Source: Sorangium aterium (GTDB lineage Bacteria; Myxococcota_A; Polyangia; Polyangiales; Polyangiaceae). From it: a DNA stretch of 64,000 nt. Each line of letters begins with the position of its first letter. Position 1 is the first letter of the stretch. The position numbers and the translations under genes were made by a program. The stretch covers positions 1 to 64,000 of the forward strand of contig NZ_JAQNDK010000005.1 in NCBI RefSeq assembly GCF_028368935.1. The letters run 5' to 3'. Shown here piece by piece: positions 53,541 to 62,057 of the stretch. The notes under the pieces were generated by a model. The model made no database searches. It worked only from the letters and a program-made list of their open reading frames with translations, and was not told the DNA's origin.

Positions 53541-53575
53541 AGATCGCGCGCGTTTGCGCGCGTTTGCGCGCGTGG
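53541..53575. repeat. Tandem CGTTTGCGCG decamers upstream of hup
   Basis: Two perfect copies (53551-53560 and 53561-53570) are flanked by GCGCG on the left and CGTG on the right, giving GCGCGCGTTTGCGCGCGTTT in effect. Alternating purine-pyrimidine steps could favour left-handed DNA. Its role, if any, is unknown. Confidence 0.75.
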
Positions 53576-53617
53576 GGCGAGCCGAGGCCCCGCTCGTTCA
53601 CGGCCCGCGACCCCGCG

Positions 53618-53645
53618 GCGCGCCTCGCGCCTCGCGCCGGCGCGC
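53618..53645 (-). terminator. Possible hairpin downstream of nadK
   Basis: GCGCGCC (53618-53624) can pair with GGCGCGC (53639-53645) around a 14-base loop, 34 bases beyond the nadK stop. There is no T tract on the minus strand side. The evidence is weak. Confidence 0.3.
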
Positions 53646-53678
53646 GCACGCGGGGGACGGCCGCGCGATCACCGAGCT

Positions 53679-54626
53679 CTAGCGGCGGCTCGCCGCCGAG
53701 CCCGCGCCCCACTTCCTCTTGGCGGAGAGGCCCAGGATCGTCAGCGACTGGGGCGCCTGCGTGAACTCGATGACGTCGCCGAACCCGACGCTCACCGAGT
53801 GGATCGGCCCGTCGAAGAAGAGCTTCGCGTCGTGCGTCTTGCTGCGCACGACGAGCGAGGCGCCCGGCTGGATCAGGGCGTGACGGAGGCGGTACTCCTC
53901 GCCGTGGGGGGTGTAGGGCTCGCGGACGACGAGCTGGAGCCGCTTCGACGTGAGCGGCAGGACGCGCCCGCCCGCGGAGCGCTGCGCGGCCGTGGATCCG
54001 GCCGCGGGACCGATCCAGAAGCCGCTCGACTTCTGCTCCTCCTCGGCCCGGCCGAGCCGGAGCACGTAACGCGACGTGGCCGCGGGGGAGACGTGGCAGA
54101 AGAGCGCGTCGTTCAGGACGCGGCCGGTGGCGAGCTTGTCGTTCACCGTGACCTGCATGCGGGTGAGCACGGTGCTGCGGAGCGAGCCGCTCAGCGCCCC
54201 CGCGATCGCGTCCGCCGCGTCGCGGCTCGTCGCGCCGCAGAAGAAGCCGACGGAGTGGCCCGGCGCGCTGTTGATGCCGAGGATCGGCACGTCGCCGACG
54301 TTGTGGGACGCGCTGAGGAGCGTCCCGTCGCCGCCGACCGTGATCACGAGATCGAGCTCGCCGGCGTCGAAGGACTGCGCCGCGCTGGCGACGACGTCGA
54401 TCTGGGCCCCGATGTCGTCGAGCGCCGCCTTGACCTCGCGCACGGTCTGCTCGTGCGCATCGTGCGACGCCTTGAGGCGCGCGACCGCGGAGTCGCCGGC
54501 CTCGATGAGCCGCGTGATGCGCGGGTCCTTCCGCTCCTCGCGGTAGATCTTCCAGGCGGAGCGCTTCACGACGAGCGCGACGCGGGGTGGACGCCGCGGC
54601 GCGGGCGTGGGGGATCGTTCCGCCAT
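53679..54626 (-). CDS. NAD kinase (NADK2-like group)
   Basis: 315 residues from ATG 54626, overlapping the Nudix stop (TGATG). The catalytic loop is LVITVGGDGTLLSASHNV. After it come ILGINSAPGHSVGFFCG, RVLNDALFCHVSPAATSRYVLRL, and the phosphate-binding SSGFWIGPAAGSTAAQRSAGG, ending with the acidic-hydrophobic SVSVGFGDVIEF. Classical bacterial NadK has an NE pair where this reads ND, and TPTGSTAYS where this reads PAAGSTAAQ. The N-terminal extension (RVALVVKRSAWKIYREERKDP) and these changes match the eukaryotic mitochondrial NADK2-like group better. It phosphorylates NAD or possibly NADH. It is coupled to a Nudix hydrolase. Confidence 0.85.
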   Translation of the reverse strand: MAERSPTPAPRRPPRVALVVKRSAWKIYREERKDPRITRLIEAGDSAVARLKASHDAHEQTVREVKAALDDIGAQIDVVASAAQSFDAGELDLVITVGGDGTLLSASHNVGDVPILGINSAPGHSVGFFCGATSRDAADAIAGALSGSLRSTVLTRMQVTVNDKLATGRVLNDALFCHVSPAATSRYVLRLGRAEEEQKSSGFWIGPAAGSTAAQRSAGGRVLPLTSKRLQLVVREPYTPHGEEYRLRHALIQPGASLVVRSKTHDAKLFFDGPIHSVSVGFGDVIEFTQAPQSLTILGLSAKRKWGAGSAASRR

Positions 54627-55288
54627 CAGAGCTCCGCGAGGCGCCGGAGCGCCACCTCCGTCTTCGCGTCCTCGATCACGCCGCGGCGGGTGAGCTCGAT
54701 CGCCTGGTCGAGCGGGACCGCCGCGATGGCCGCGAACCGCTCGAGGGGGGAGCCGTCCTCGAGCGGCGTCCCCTGGCGGGCCGGGTCGACCTCGACGTGA
54801 AAGAAGAAGTGCCGCTCGCCCACCATGCCCGGCGCCGGGAATGTCGACGGGCCGAGCGGCTGGAGCGCCGACGGGGGCACGTCGAAGCCGACCTCCTCGA
54901 GCAGCTCGCGCGCGGCCGAGCGCTGCAGGCCCTCCGGGCTCCGCTCGTCGAGCTCGACGAGCCCGGCGGGCAGCTCCCAGATCGCGCCGAGCGTCGGCGC
55001 CTCCGGGATGGGCCACGCCTCGGGCGGGCGGGTCGCGGCCGGGGGCCGGAACGCCGAGCGGAGGAAGACGTAACGGCGCCCGTCCGCGCCGCGGTAGTGC
55101 GGGGCGATCACCACCGCGTCGAGGCGGGTGCGATCGACGCTGTCGTAGGTGAACGGGTCGCTCAGAGAGCCGTCCGGGAACTCGACGTGGAACACCTGGC
55201 GTCGCACGTTGAGGAAACCAGGGCCGTCGAGCGAGGGGATCGTCCGGACCAGCTTGAGCGCGAGCTTCGGGAAGGGAGGTAGCGGCAT
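54626..55288 (-). CDS. Nudix hydrolase
   Basis: 220 residues if started at ATG 55288; the frame is open to 55315. The Nudix box is GLVELDERSPEGLQRSAARELLEEVGF, with REL-EE-G intact and a four-residue insertion between the first Gly and the Glu that precedes the RE pair (GX9EX7REUXEEXG). The first half contains RRQVFHVEFPDG and VVIAPHYRGADGRRYVFLRSAFRPP, and the last FFFHVEVDPARQG, as in ADP-ribose or NADH-pyrophosphatase-like Nudix enzymes. The gene precedes and overlaps the NAD kinase gene, so a role with pyridine nucleotides is a fair guess. Confidence 0.83.
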   Translation of the reverse strand: MPLPPFPKLALKLVRTIPSLDGPGFLNVRRQVFHVEFPDGSLSDPFTYDSVDRTRLDAVVIAPHYRGADGRRYVFLRSAFRPPAATRPPEAWPIPEAPTLGAIWELPAGLVELDERSPEGLQRSAARELLEEVGFDVPPSALQPLGPSTFPAPGMVGERHFFFHVEVDPARQGTPLEDGSPLERFAAIAAVPLDQAIELTRRGVIEDAKTEVALRRLAEL

Positions 55289-55390
55289 GCGTCGAGGCGC
55301 GAAGCATAGCGCCAAACGACCGCCGATCGCGATGCGGCTCGTCCCCGCGCCCGCCGCGCGCTCGCCCCCGCGCTCGGGGCGGCCCCGGGC

Positions 55391-56131
55391 TCAGCGGAGC
55401 ACGAGGACCCAGACGTCGTAGAGCGCGTGGGTCCAGACGGCCGGCGCGAAGCCGCGGAAGACGTAGATCGCCGTGAGAACGAGCCCGCACACCATGCGGA
55501 ACACGAAGGAGGGGAGGTTCCAGGGATCGCCGAGCGACCCGACATAGTGCCAGCCGGAGAAGACGGCGGCGGCCACGACCGCCCAGCCGACCATCAGCAC
55601 CACCCCCTGGACCCCCTTGCCGAAGAAGAACTTGATCCCGAGCGCGCCCAGCCCGTAGAGGCCGACGCGGAAGGCGATCTCCTCGTAGAAGCCCGCGCCG
55701 AGCGACATCACGACCCCGGTGAAGATGTCGTTCGACGCGGCGGGCGGGCCGAGCCGGAGGGAGCCGACCACATAGGAGCCGGCGAAGCGCATCAGGATGG
55801 CGTAGAGCGCGCCCTCGGCGGCGAGCAACGCGAAGCGCCTCGTCTGGAGGGCGTGGCCGCGGCCGAGGATGGAAAGGACGAGGACGAACGCGGCGCCGAC
55901 GGCGACGGTGAGGCCGGCGTAGAGCGGGAGGCTGTGCTTGGCCAGCGCGCGGAGCTCGGCGGTGACCGGATCCGCCGCGTTGCGGATGGGGAGGAAGGCG
56001 ACGCCGAGGTGATACAGGACGAAGATCGGCATCGTCAGCGCGAGATCGGTCAGCGCATCGCTCTTCGCGGTGGGCTTGTCGCCGGCAGGGGCCGCCCCCG
56101 GCCGGGCGAGCTCCGGTCCGGCGCCGAGCAT
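55391..56131 (-). CDS. CPBP-family intramembrane protease-like protein
   Basis: 246 residues, ATG 56131 overlapping the upstream stop (TGATG). Seven or so membrane helices. The CPBP/abortive-infection motif is AGFYEEIAFRVGLYG (EExxxR) with the second FSGWHYVGS (His) and the third HALYDVWV (His-x-x-x-Asp). These residues are the metal-binding or catalytic ones of CAAX-like membrane proteases. Its substrate is unknown. It is translationally coupled to the prenyltransferase gene, which fits an isoprenoid context. Confidence 0.83.
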   Translation of the reverse strand: MLGAGPELARPGAAPAGDKPTAKSDALTDLALTMPIFVLYHLGVAFLPIRNAADPVTAELRALAKHSLPLYAGLTVAVGAAFVLVLSILGRGHALQTRRFALLAAEGALYAILMRFAGSYVVGSLRLGPPAASNDIFTGVVMSLGAGFYEEIAFRVGLYGLGALGIKFFFGKGVQGVVLMVGWAVVAAAVFSGWHYVGSLGDPWNLPSFVFRMVCGLVLTAIYVFRGFAPAVWTHALYDVWVLVLR

Positions 56132-57336
56132 CAGGACGGCCTCAGGCGGTACACGATCACCAGCACCTCGGCCGACCACATGACGACATTCAGCACGAAG
56201 GGCGTGTCCCGGAGGATCTCCTGGGTGGGGCTCTCCGACTTCGCGCTGCCGGCCACGAGCTGGAGGAACCGGATCCCGCCGAAGAGCGGGTGGATCGCCG
56301 TGAGCCAGAGGTACGGGTTCTGGAAGAACCGCTGTGTGTCGTGGTCGAGCGTGTACGCCAGGTAGGTGGCGAAGGTGGCGAGGCCCGTCACGGCGAGCGC
56401 CGCCGTCAGGGCGGAGGGCGAGTAGCCGTCGAGCGCCGCGCGCTGCTTCGAGGCGTTGACCGAGGCAAGCTCGTGGCGGCGCTTGCCGAAGCCGAGGAAG
56501 AGCGCGAGCAGCGCGGTGCAGGCGATCATGAAGCCGGAGAGCGGTGTCCTCGTCGCGAAGCCGCCGGCGAGCACCCGCAGCACGAAGAAGATCGCGATGC
56601 AGCCGACGTCGAGGTAGGCGATCTTCTTGAGCCGGAACGAGTAGGCGACGTTGAGGACGTAGTAGCTGGCGGCGACGACCGCGAAGAGCGGCGGGCCGAG
56701 CAGGCTCGCGCCGAGCGCGATGACCGCGAGGCCGACCGCCATCGCCTTGGCGACCGGGATGGGCACGCGGCCCGAGGCGATCGGCCGGAAGCGCTTGACC
56801 GGGTGGACCCGATCGGCCTCGACGTCGACGATGTCGTTCAGGATGTAGACGGCGCCGGCGAGCAGGCAGAAGATCGCGAAGGCCCCGATCGCGCTCATGA
56901 TGATCGAGGGGTGGGTCAGGTGCTTGGCGAACACCACGGGGGCGAGGACGAAGAGGTTCTTCACCCACTGGTGGGGCCGCATCGCGCGGATCATCCCGCG
57001 CACACGCCAGAGCAGCGTCCCCTTCGGGGAGTCGGGCAACAGGGGCGGCTGCGCGATCAAGCCGCCCGAGGGGGGCCCGCTCTCCGGCGGACCGGAGCTC
57101 GGCGCGCCGGCGCTCCGCGGAGGCGAGGACGGAGGCTTGCCGGCGGGGACGGAGCTCACCGACGCGGGCGAACCGCCCTGCTCGGCAGGCGCCGGCACGT
57201 CCGGCGCGCCCGCATCCGGGTGAGCATCGGCGCCGGGCGCCTCCTGAGCAGGGAGGGCTGCGGCGCTGCTGCGAAAAAGGGGCCCCGAGGCGGTCACGGC
57301 GCGCGGAGCATACTCGGGCGCACAGGTCCCGGCCAT
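56131..57336 (-). CDS. UbiA-family prenyltransferase, decaprenyl-phosphate phosphoribosyltransferase-like
   Basis: 401 residues from ATG 57336. The first 110 residues are a Pro/Ser/Gly-rich cytoplasmic leader (AEQGGSPASVSSVPAGKPPS). The UbiA core starts at RAMRPHQWVKNLFVLAPVVFA and carries YILNDIVDVEADRVHPVKRFRPIASGRV, in which NDxxDxxxD binds magnesium. Further on are FALRV-like FFVLRVLAGG, FGKRRHEL and YTLDHDTQRFFQNPYLWL. These agree with the DPPR synthase group that makes decaprenyl-phosphoribose for arabinose-containing polymers in actinobacteria. A different lipid sugar donor is possible here. The gene has a 248-base region in front. Confidence 0.83.
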   Translation of the reverse strand: MAGTCAPEYAPRAVTASGPLFRSSAAALPAQEAPGADAHPDAGAPDVPAPAEQGGSPASVSSVPAGKPPSSPPRSAGAPSSGPPESGPPSGGLIAQPPLLPDSPKGTLLWRVRGMIRAMRPHQWVKNLFVLAPVVFAKHLTHPSIIMSAIGAFAIFCLLAGAVYILNDIVDVEADRVHPVKRFRPIASGRVPIPVAKAMAVGLAVIALGASLLGPPLFAVVAASYYVLNVAYSFRLKKIAYLDVGCIAIFFVLRVLAGGFATRTPLSGFMIACTALLALFLGFGKRRHELASVNASKQRAALDGYSPSALTAALAVTGLATFATYLAYTLDHDTQRFFQNPYLWLTAIHPLFGGIRFLQLVAGSAKSESPTQEILRDTPFVLNVVMWSAEVLVIVYRLRPS

Positions 57337-57584
57337 TCCGCGGCAAGTTAAAAGCACAGGGGGCGCCGGCGCCCGAAACCGACGAAAGCGACGAAACCGA
57401 GCGCCAGCGGCAGCGCCGAAGCCCCTCCAGGCCACGAACCAGGAAGAACGTGCCGCAGCGCACCCGGGCCGGCGGCCACGCAGCGAGGTCGCGAATCTGG
57501 GTTCGCACCCGCCAGCCCGGCTCGTGGAACGCAAAATGCGCATCCCCGCAGGCGGGCCGTGACCTCGTGCTACCATCGCCCCCG

Positions 57585-58550
57585 ATGACATCAGCGCTCT
57601 CGGTCGCGCGTGAAGCTTCGCCTCTGCTCCTGAAGCTTCGCTCTGCCGTGGAGCAGGCCCTCGAAGGGAAGCCAGAGGCGGTCGAGCTGGCGCTCATCGC
57701 GCTGCTCGCCCGGGGCCATGTCCTCATCGAGGACGTACCCGGCGTCGGCAAGACGACGCTGGCCCGAGCGCTGGCCAAGGCCGTGGGGGGCGAGCTCCGT
57801 CGCGTTCAGTTCACCAGCGATCTCCTGCCGAGCGACGTCCTCGGGGTCAGCGTCTTCGACCAGCGGCTAGGGCAGTTCGTCTTCCGGCAGGGGCCGATCT
57901 TCGCGAACGTGCTGCTCGCCGACGAGATCAACCGGGCGAGCCCCCGGACGCAGTCGGCGCTGCTCGAGGCGATGAACGAGGGGCAGGTGTCCATCGAGGG
58001 GACGGCGACGCCGCTGCCGTACCCCTTCTTCGTGCTCGCGACCCAGAACCCGCAGGATTTCGCGGGTACGTTCCCGCTGCCGGAGTCGCAGCTCGACCGG
58101 TTCATGGTGCGGATCCGGATCGGGTACCCGCCTCCCCAGGTGGAGATGCGGCTGCTCCTCCAGGGCGGCGAGCCCGACCGGGCGCGGAACGTGCCGCAGA
58201 TCATCGATCCGGCCCAGCTCGTCGCGCTGCAGCGCGAGGTCGATCGCGTCGAGCTCGACTCGTCGCTCGCGACCTACCTGCAGGCGGTGCTCACGGCCAC
58301 GCGATCGAGCCCGACCCTCTCGCTGGGCGCATCGCCGCGCGCCGGCATGAACCTGGCGCGCGCGGCCCGGGGGCGCGCGGTCCTCTACGGACGCTCGTAC
58401 TGTATCGCGGACGACATCCACAACCTTGCGGTCGCCGTGCTGGCGCACCGGGTCCGGCTCTCGGCCCACGCCGAGGGCTACATGCCGACCCGCGACGAGT
58501 GCGAGGCGGCTGTGCGCGACCTCGTGGCGCGGGTGCCGGTCCCCCTCTGA
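57585..58550 (+). CDS. MoxR-family AAA ATPase
   Basis: 321 residues from ATG 57585 (MTSALSVAREASPLLLKLRS). Walker A is IEDVPGVGKTTLARALAKA, Walker B VLLADEINRASPRTQSALLEAM, and sensor regions are FVLATQNPQDFAGTFPLPESQLDRFMVRI. MoxR ATPases act as chaperones for metallo- or membrane-assembly processes. It is the first gene of an operon with a DUF58 protein 10 bases on and a transglutaminase-type membrane protein, a frequent three-gene set. No VWA-domain gene follows. Confidence 0.93.
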   Translation: MTSALSVAREASPLLLKLRSAVEQALEGKPEAVELALIALLARGHVLIEDVPGVGKTTLARALAKAVGGELRRVQFTSDLLPSDVLGVSVFDQRLGQFVFRQGPIFANVLLADEINRASPRTQSALLEAMNEGQVSIEGTATPLPYPFFVLATQNPQDFAGTFPLPESQLDRFMVRIRIGYPPPQVEMRLLLQGGEPDRARNVPQIIDPAQLVALQREVDRVELDSSLATYLQAVLTATRSSPTLSLGASPRAGMNLARAARGRAVLYGRSYCIADDIHNLAVAVLAHRVRLSAHAEGYMPTRDECEAAVRDLVARVPVPL

Positions 58551-58560
58551 GGGGTGGGCG

Positions 58561-59775
58561 ATGGGCGCAGAGGACAGGGAGCGGGGATCAGTCAGCGGCA
58601 GCTCCCGCGGCACCGAGCGCGCCGGCGCAGCGGTGCGGAGCGCCGTCCGGCCGAGCAAGCCGAGGCGCGATAGACCGCTGGTCGAGCAGCGGCCGCTGCT
58701 GCCCCCGCGCGGGGACAAGGCGTCGTTGTGGACGAGGCTCCTGCTGTTCCTCAGGCCGCCCCGGAAGCTCAAGTTCACCCGGGAAGGAAAGTACTACCTC
58801 GGGATCACGCTGGGCGTCGGCTTCGCGGCGATCAACACGGGCAACAACCTCCTCTACCTGCTGCTGGGGATGCTGCTGTCGCTGATCGTCGTCTCCGGCG
58901 TGATGAGCGACCTGTCGCTGCAGCACCTCACGGTGACCCGGCGGCTCCCGGCCCGCGCCCAGGTGGGCCGGGCTCACCTCGTCGAGATCGAGGTCTACAA
59001 CCACAAGAAGCGCGTGCCGTCGTACGCGATCGAGGTCGAGGATCTGCGCGCCGGCCAGCCGGCCGACAAGCGCTGCTTCTTCCTGAAGATCAGCCCCTCC
59101 AGCGCGCAGGTGGCCGCGTACCGGCGGACGCCGGCGAGGCGCGGCCGCGACCGGCACACCGGGTTCCGCATCGCGACCCGCTTTCCCTTCGGGCTGTTCG
59201 AGAAATCGCGGGAGGTCGAGGCCGAGGGCGATCTCATCATCTACCCCGCGGTCGATCCGGTCCGGCTCCCGGTCGAGGACGCGGGCCGGCGCGAGGGCGG
59301 CGCGAGCCTCAGCGGGCGCGGGGGCGGCGACGAGACCTTCGGCCTCCGGCCGATGCGCGACGGGGACGATCCGCGCGACATCTACTGGAAGAAGAGCACG
59401 ATGCGCGACCAGCTGGTGCTGCGCGAGCGCACCCGCGAGACGCGGCCGGACGTGCAGATCGTCGTCGACACGGTGCGCCCCGCCGGGGAGGGCGACGCGT
59501 TCGCGCCGACCTTCGAGCGGAGGATCCGCGAGGCGGCGTCGCGCGCCGTCGCCCACATCAAGCGCGGCGACGCCGTGGTCGTCGCGACGACGCTGGGCGA
59601 GCGGGTGCGCGGCGATCGCAACATCGGCTCCGACGCGATCCTCCGCTTCCTGGCGCTGCTCGATGCGGTCGACGACGGCCGGGCGCCCGAGCGCGGCGCC
59701 CGCGCGCCGCAGCGCCAGGGATCGAGCCCGAGCAGCGGTGAGCGCCGCGCCGGCGCGCCGAGGAGCGCGTCATGA
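58561..59775 (+). CDS. DUF58 domain membrane protein
   Basis: 404 residues. The first 70 are basic and Ser/Arg-rich. Two close membrane helices (YYLGITLGVGFAAINTGNNLLYLLLGMLLSLIVVSG) precede the extracytoplasmic and then DUF58 regions. DUF58 signatures are ETFGLRPMRDGDDPRDIYWKKSTMRDQLVLRERTRETRPDVQIVVDT, near residue 265. The function is unclear, with a VWA-like fold. The gene is coupled to MoxR upstream and overlaps the next gene (ATGA). An Arg/Ser/Pro-rich end (RAPERGARAPQRQ) is longer than in most relatives. Confidence 0.88.
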   Translation: MGAEDRERGSVSGSSRGTERAGAAVRSAVRPSKPRRDRPLVEQRPLLPPRGDKASLWTRLLLFLRPPRKLKFTREGKYYLGITLGVGFAAINTGNNLLYLLLGMLLSLIVVSGVMSDLSLQHLTVTRRLPARAQVGRAHLVEIEVYNHKKRVPSYAIEVEDLRAGQPADKRCFFLKISPSSAQVAAYRRTPARRGRDRHTGFRIATRFPFGLFEKSREVEAEGDLIIYPAVDPVRLPVEDAGRREGGASLSGRGGGDETFGLRPMRDGDDPRDIYWKKSTMRDQLVLRERTRETRPDVQIVVDTVRPAGEGDAFAPTFERRIREAASRAVAHIKRGDAVVVATTLGERVRGDRNIGSDAILRFLALLDAVDDGRAPERGARAPQRQGSSPSSGERRAGAPRSAS

Positions 59776-61946
59776 GGTTCGGGATGGTGCACCGGGTCAT
59801 GACCGACGCGCTCGCGGCGCTCGGCGTCATCGCCCTCGTCGCCAGCGGACAGTTCAACCGCTACGTGAGCTGGGCGATCCTCATCAGCCTCGGGCTCGCG
59901 CTCGTCGTGCGCGAGTCGTGGCAGCGGCACCCGGCGCTCCGCCACCTCGACACGGGCATCCTGCTGGCGGTCATCGCCGTCCAGGTGGTCCGCATCGTCG
60001 CCACCGACGCGAGCGTGCTCGACGTGCTCGTGGAGTTCGCCGCGGCGCTGCAGATCATCCGGCTCGCGACGCGCAAAGGGGCGGCGCACGACCAGCAGGT
60101 CATCGTGCTCGCGCTGCTGCACCTCATCGCCGGGACCGTCCTCGGCGGCGGCATGGGCTACGGGCTGTGCTTCCTGGGGGTGCTCGTCGTCGCCCCAGGC
60201 GCGCTCGTGCTCAGCCACCTGCGGCGCGAGGTCGAGGGCAACTACCGGCAGGGGGCGCGCGACCGGACGGGGCTGCCCGTGGACGTGCCGCGCATCCTGC
60301 GCTCGAGGCGGGTCGTCGGGCGCTCGTTCCTGGCCGTCACCTGCCTGCTCTCCGTCCCGATCTTCGTCTTCACCGCGCTCCTGTTCGTCATCTTCCCGCG
60401 CGTCGGCCTCTCGCTGCTCCTGCTCAACCGCGGCCACACCGGGCGGATGATCGGCTTCTCGGGCAAGGTCGACCTCGGCGCGGTCGGCGTGCTGCGCAGC
60501 GACCCCAAGCTGGCGATGCGGGTCGAGATCCCCGAGCTCCCCGAGCCGCCGCCCCCGCGCCTCACCATGCACCTGCGCGGCACCGCGCTCGACGCGTACG
60601 ACGGCCGCACCTGGACCCAGAGCGAGACCTTCAAGCGCCCCACGGAGAGCGACGGAGGGCTCGTGCCGATCGAGCGGTACCCGGACCCGGCGGTCGACCC
60701 GGTGATGCGTATCGATCTCGAGCCCATCGATCCGCCCGTGATCTTCCTGCCGCCGAACGCCACGGGGCTCCGGCTCAAGCACCGCGGGCAGCTCGGGGTC
60801 GACGCGAACGCGATGGCCCAGCGCGGGCCGGAGGGGGAGCTCAGGTACCAGCCCACGGACGATCGCGGGCTTGTCTACGACGTCTTCCTGTCGCGGAAGC
60901 GGTCGCCGACCTTCCAGCGCCTGCCGGCGGCCGAGCGGCGGCGCTACCTGGATCTCCCGAGGGATCTGCCGTCGCGCGTCGTCGAGCTCGCGCAGCAGTG
61001 GACGCAAGGCGTGGATCGTCCGGCGGACCGGGCGCGGGCGATCCAGGAGCACCTGCGCACGGAGTACCGGTACGACCTTGCGTCGCCGTCGGGCGCGGAC
61101 CCGCAGCCGCTCGATCACTTCCTGTTCGAGTCGAAGCGCGGGCACTGCGAGTTCTACTCGACCGCGATGGCTATCCTGCTGCGCGCGGTGGACGTCCCGA
61201 CGCGCAACGTGACGGGCTTCGTCGGCGGCACCTACAACCGCTTCGGCCGGTTCTATGCGGTGCGGCAGGGCGACGCCCACTCGTGGGTCGAGGTGTACCT
61301 CGACGGCGAGGGGTGGATGACGTTCGACCCGACGCCGCCTGCCGACGCGGCGCCGAAGAGCGAGCTGGTCGGGGCCTGGGCGTACCTCCGCGATTTCATC
61401 GAGGCGACGAGCCAGCGCTGGGACAGGCACGTCGTCGGCTACGACCTGAACCAGCAGGTGGGCCTGCTCCAGACGCTGACGTCGCGCTACCGGAGGTCCG
61501 GATCGAGCAGCGATCTTTCGCTGTCGCGCCCGCGGATCCTCGCGGTCGCCGCCGTCGCGCTCGCGCTGGGCGGCGGCCTGCTCTACTGGCGCTTCCGCCG
61601 CACGCGCCGCGGGCGCGAGGAGCGCCGCGCGGACGCCGGCCGCACGCCGAGCGCGATCCTGGCGACCGCGCTCTACGAGGGCCTGGAGGCCGCCATGCTC
61701 GTCCAGGGCGTGCCGCGCCCCCCCAGCTTGCCGCCGCTGCGTCACGCCGAGGCGCTGGAGCTCGCGGATCACCCGCTGGCGCGCGAGATCCTGACGCTCA
61801 CGCAGGTCTACCTGCGCGCCCGCTTCGGCGGGGCGACGCTCACGGAGGACGACAGCCGCGACTTCGAGCGGCGGGTCAAGGCGCTGCGCGGGGCGGAGCG
61901 GCGGGCGCGCGCTGCGAGCGACAGCGGGCTCGCCGCGTCGCCCTGA
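59772..61946 (+). CDS. TgpA-like membrane transglutaminase (DUF3488 plus transglutaminase core)
   Basis: 724 residues from an ATG that overlaps the DUF58 stop. Five or six N-terminal helices (DUF3488 region) are followed by an extracytoplasmic part. The transglutaminase core has KRGHCEFYSTAMAILLRAVDVPTRNVTGFVGG with the catalytic Cys, DAHSWVEVYLDGEGWMTFDPTPP with the His and Asp. One more helix (ILAVAAVALALGGGLLYWRF) and a DUF4129-like C-terminal cytoplasmic tail complete the protein. Such proteins accompany MoxR and DUF58 in many bacteria; TgpA of Pseudomonas is essential. The substrates are unknown. Confidence 0.92.
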   Translation: MRFGMVHRVMTDALAALGVIALVASGQFNRYVSWAILISLGLALVVRESWQRHPALRHLDTGILLAVIAVQVVRIVATDASVLDVLVEFAAALQIIRLATRKGAAHDQQVIVLALLHLIAGTVLGGGMGYGLCFLGVLVVAPGALVLSHLRREVEGNYRQGARDRTGLPVDVPRILRSRRVVGRSFLAVTCLLSVPIFVFTALLFVIFPRVGLSLLLLNRGHTGRMIGFSGKVDLGAVGVLRSDPKLAMRVEIPELPEPPPPRLTMHLRGTALDAYDGRTWTQSETFKRPTESDGGLVPIERYPDPAVDPVMRIDLEPIDPPVIFLPPNATGLRLKHRGQLGVDANAMAQRGPEGELRYQPTDDRGLVYDVFLSRKRSPTFQRLPAAERRRYLDLPRDLPSRVVELAQQWTQGVDRPADRARAIQEHLRTEYRYDLASPSGADPQPLDHFLFESKRGHCEFYSTAMAILLRAVDVPTRNVTGFVGGTYNRFGRFYAVRQGDAHSWVEVYLDGEGWMTFDPTPPADAAPKSELVGAWAYLRDFIEATSQRWDRHVVGYDLNQQVGLLQTLTSRYRRSGSSSDLSLSRPRILAVAAVALALGGGLLYWRFRRTRRGREERRADAGRTPSAILATALYEGLEAAMLVQGVPRPPSLPPLRHAEALELADHPLAREILTLTQVYLRARFGGATLTEDDSRDFERRVKALRGAERRARAASDSGLAASP

Positions 61947-62057
61947 TCGCGGCCGGGGACCGGGAAGACGAGGGGAAGACGAGCGGCGCGCCCGGGGCCG
62001 CGGCGCGCGAGCGTCGCCGGTTGCGCCGCGCGAGCTGCTCCAGCCGCGCGGGCCGCG

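Larger units (their letters stand above)
53167..53678. other. 512-base intergenic region between nadK and hup
   Basis: This region lies after the nadK stop and before hup on the same strand, so it holds the hup promoter. It contains a tandem CGTTTGCGCG repeat near 53550 and a possible terminator for nadK near 53620-53645. Short frames on both strands lack a convincing codon pattern. I see no further gene. Confidence 0.5.
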
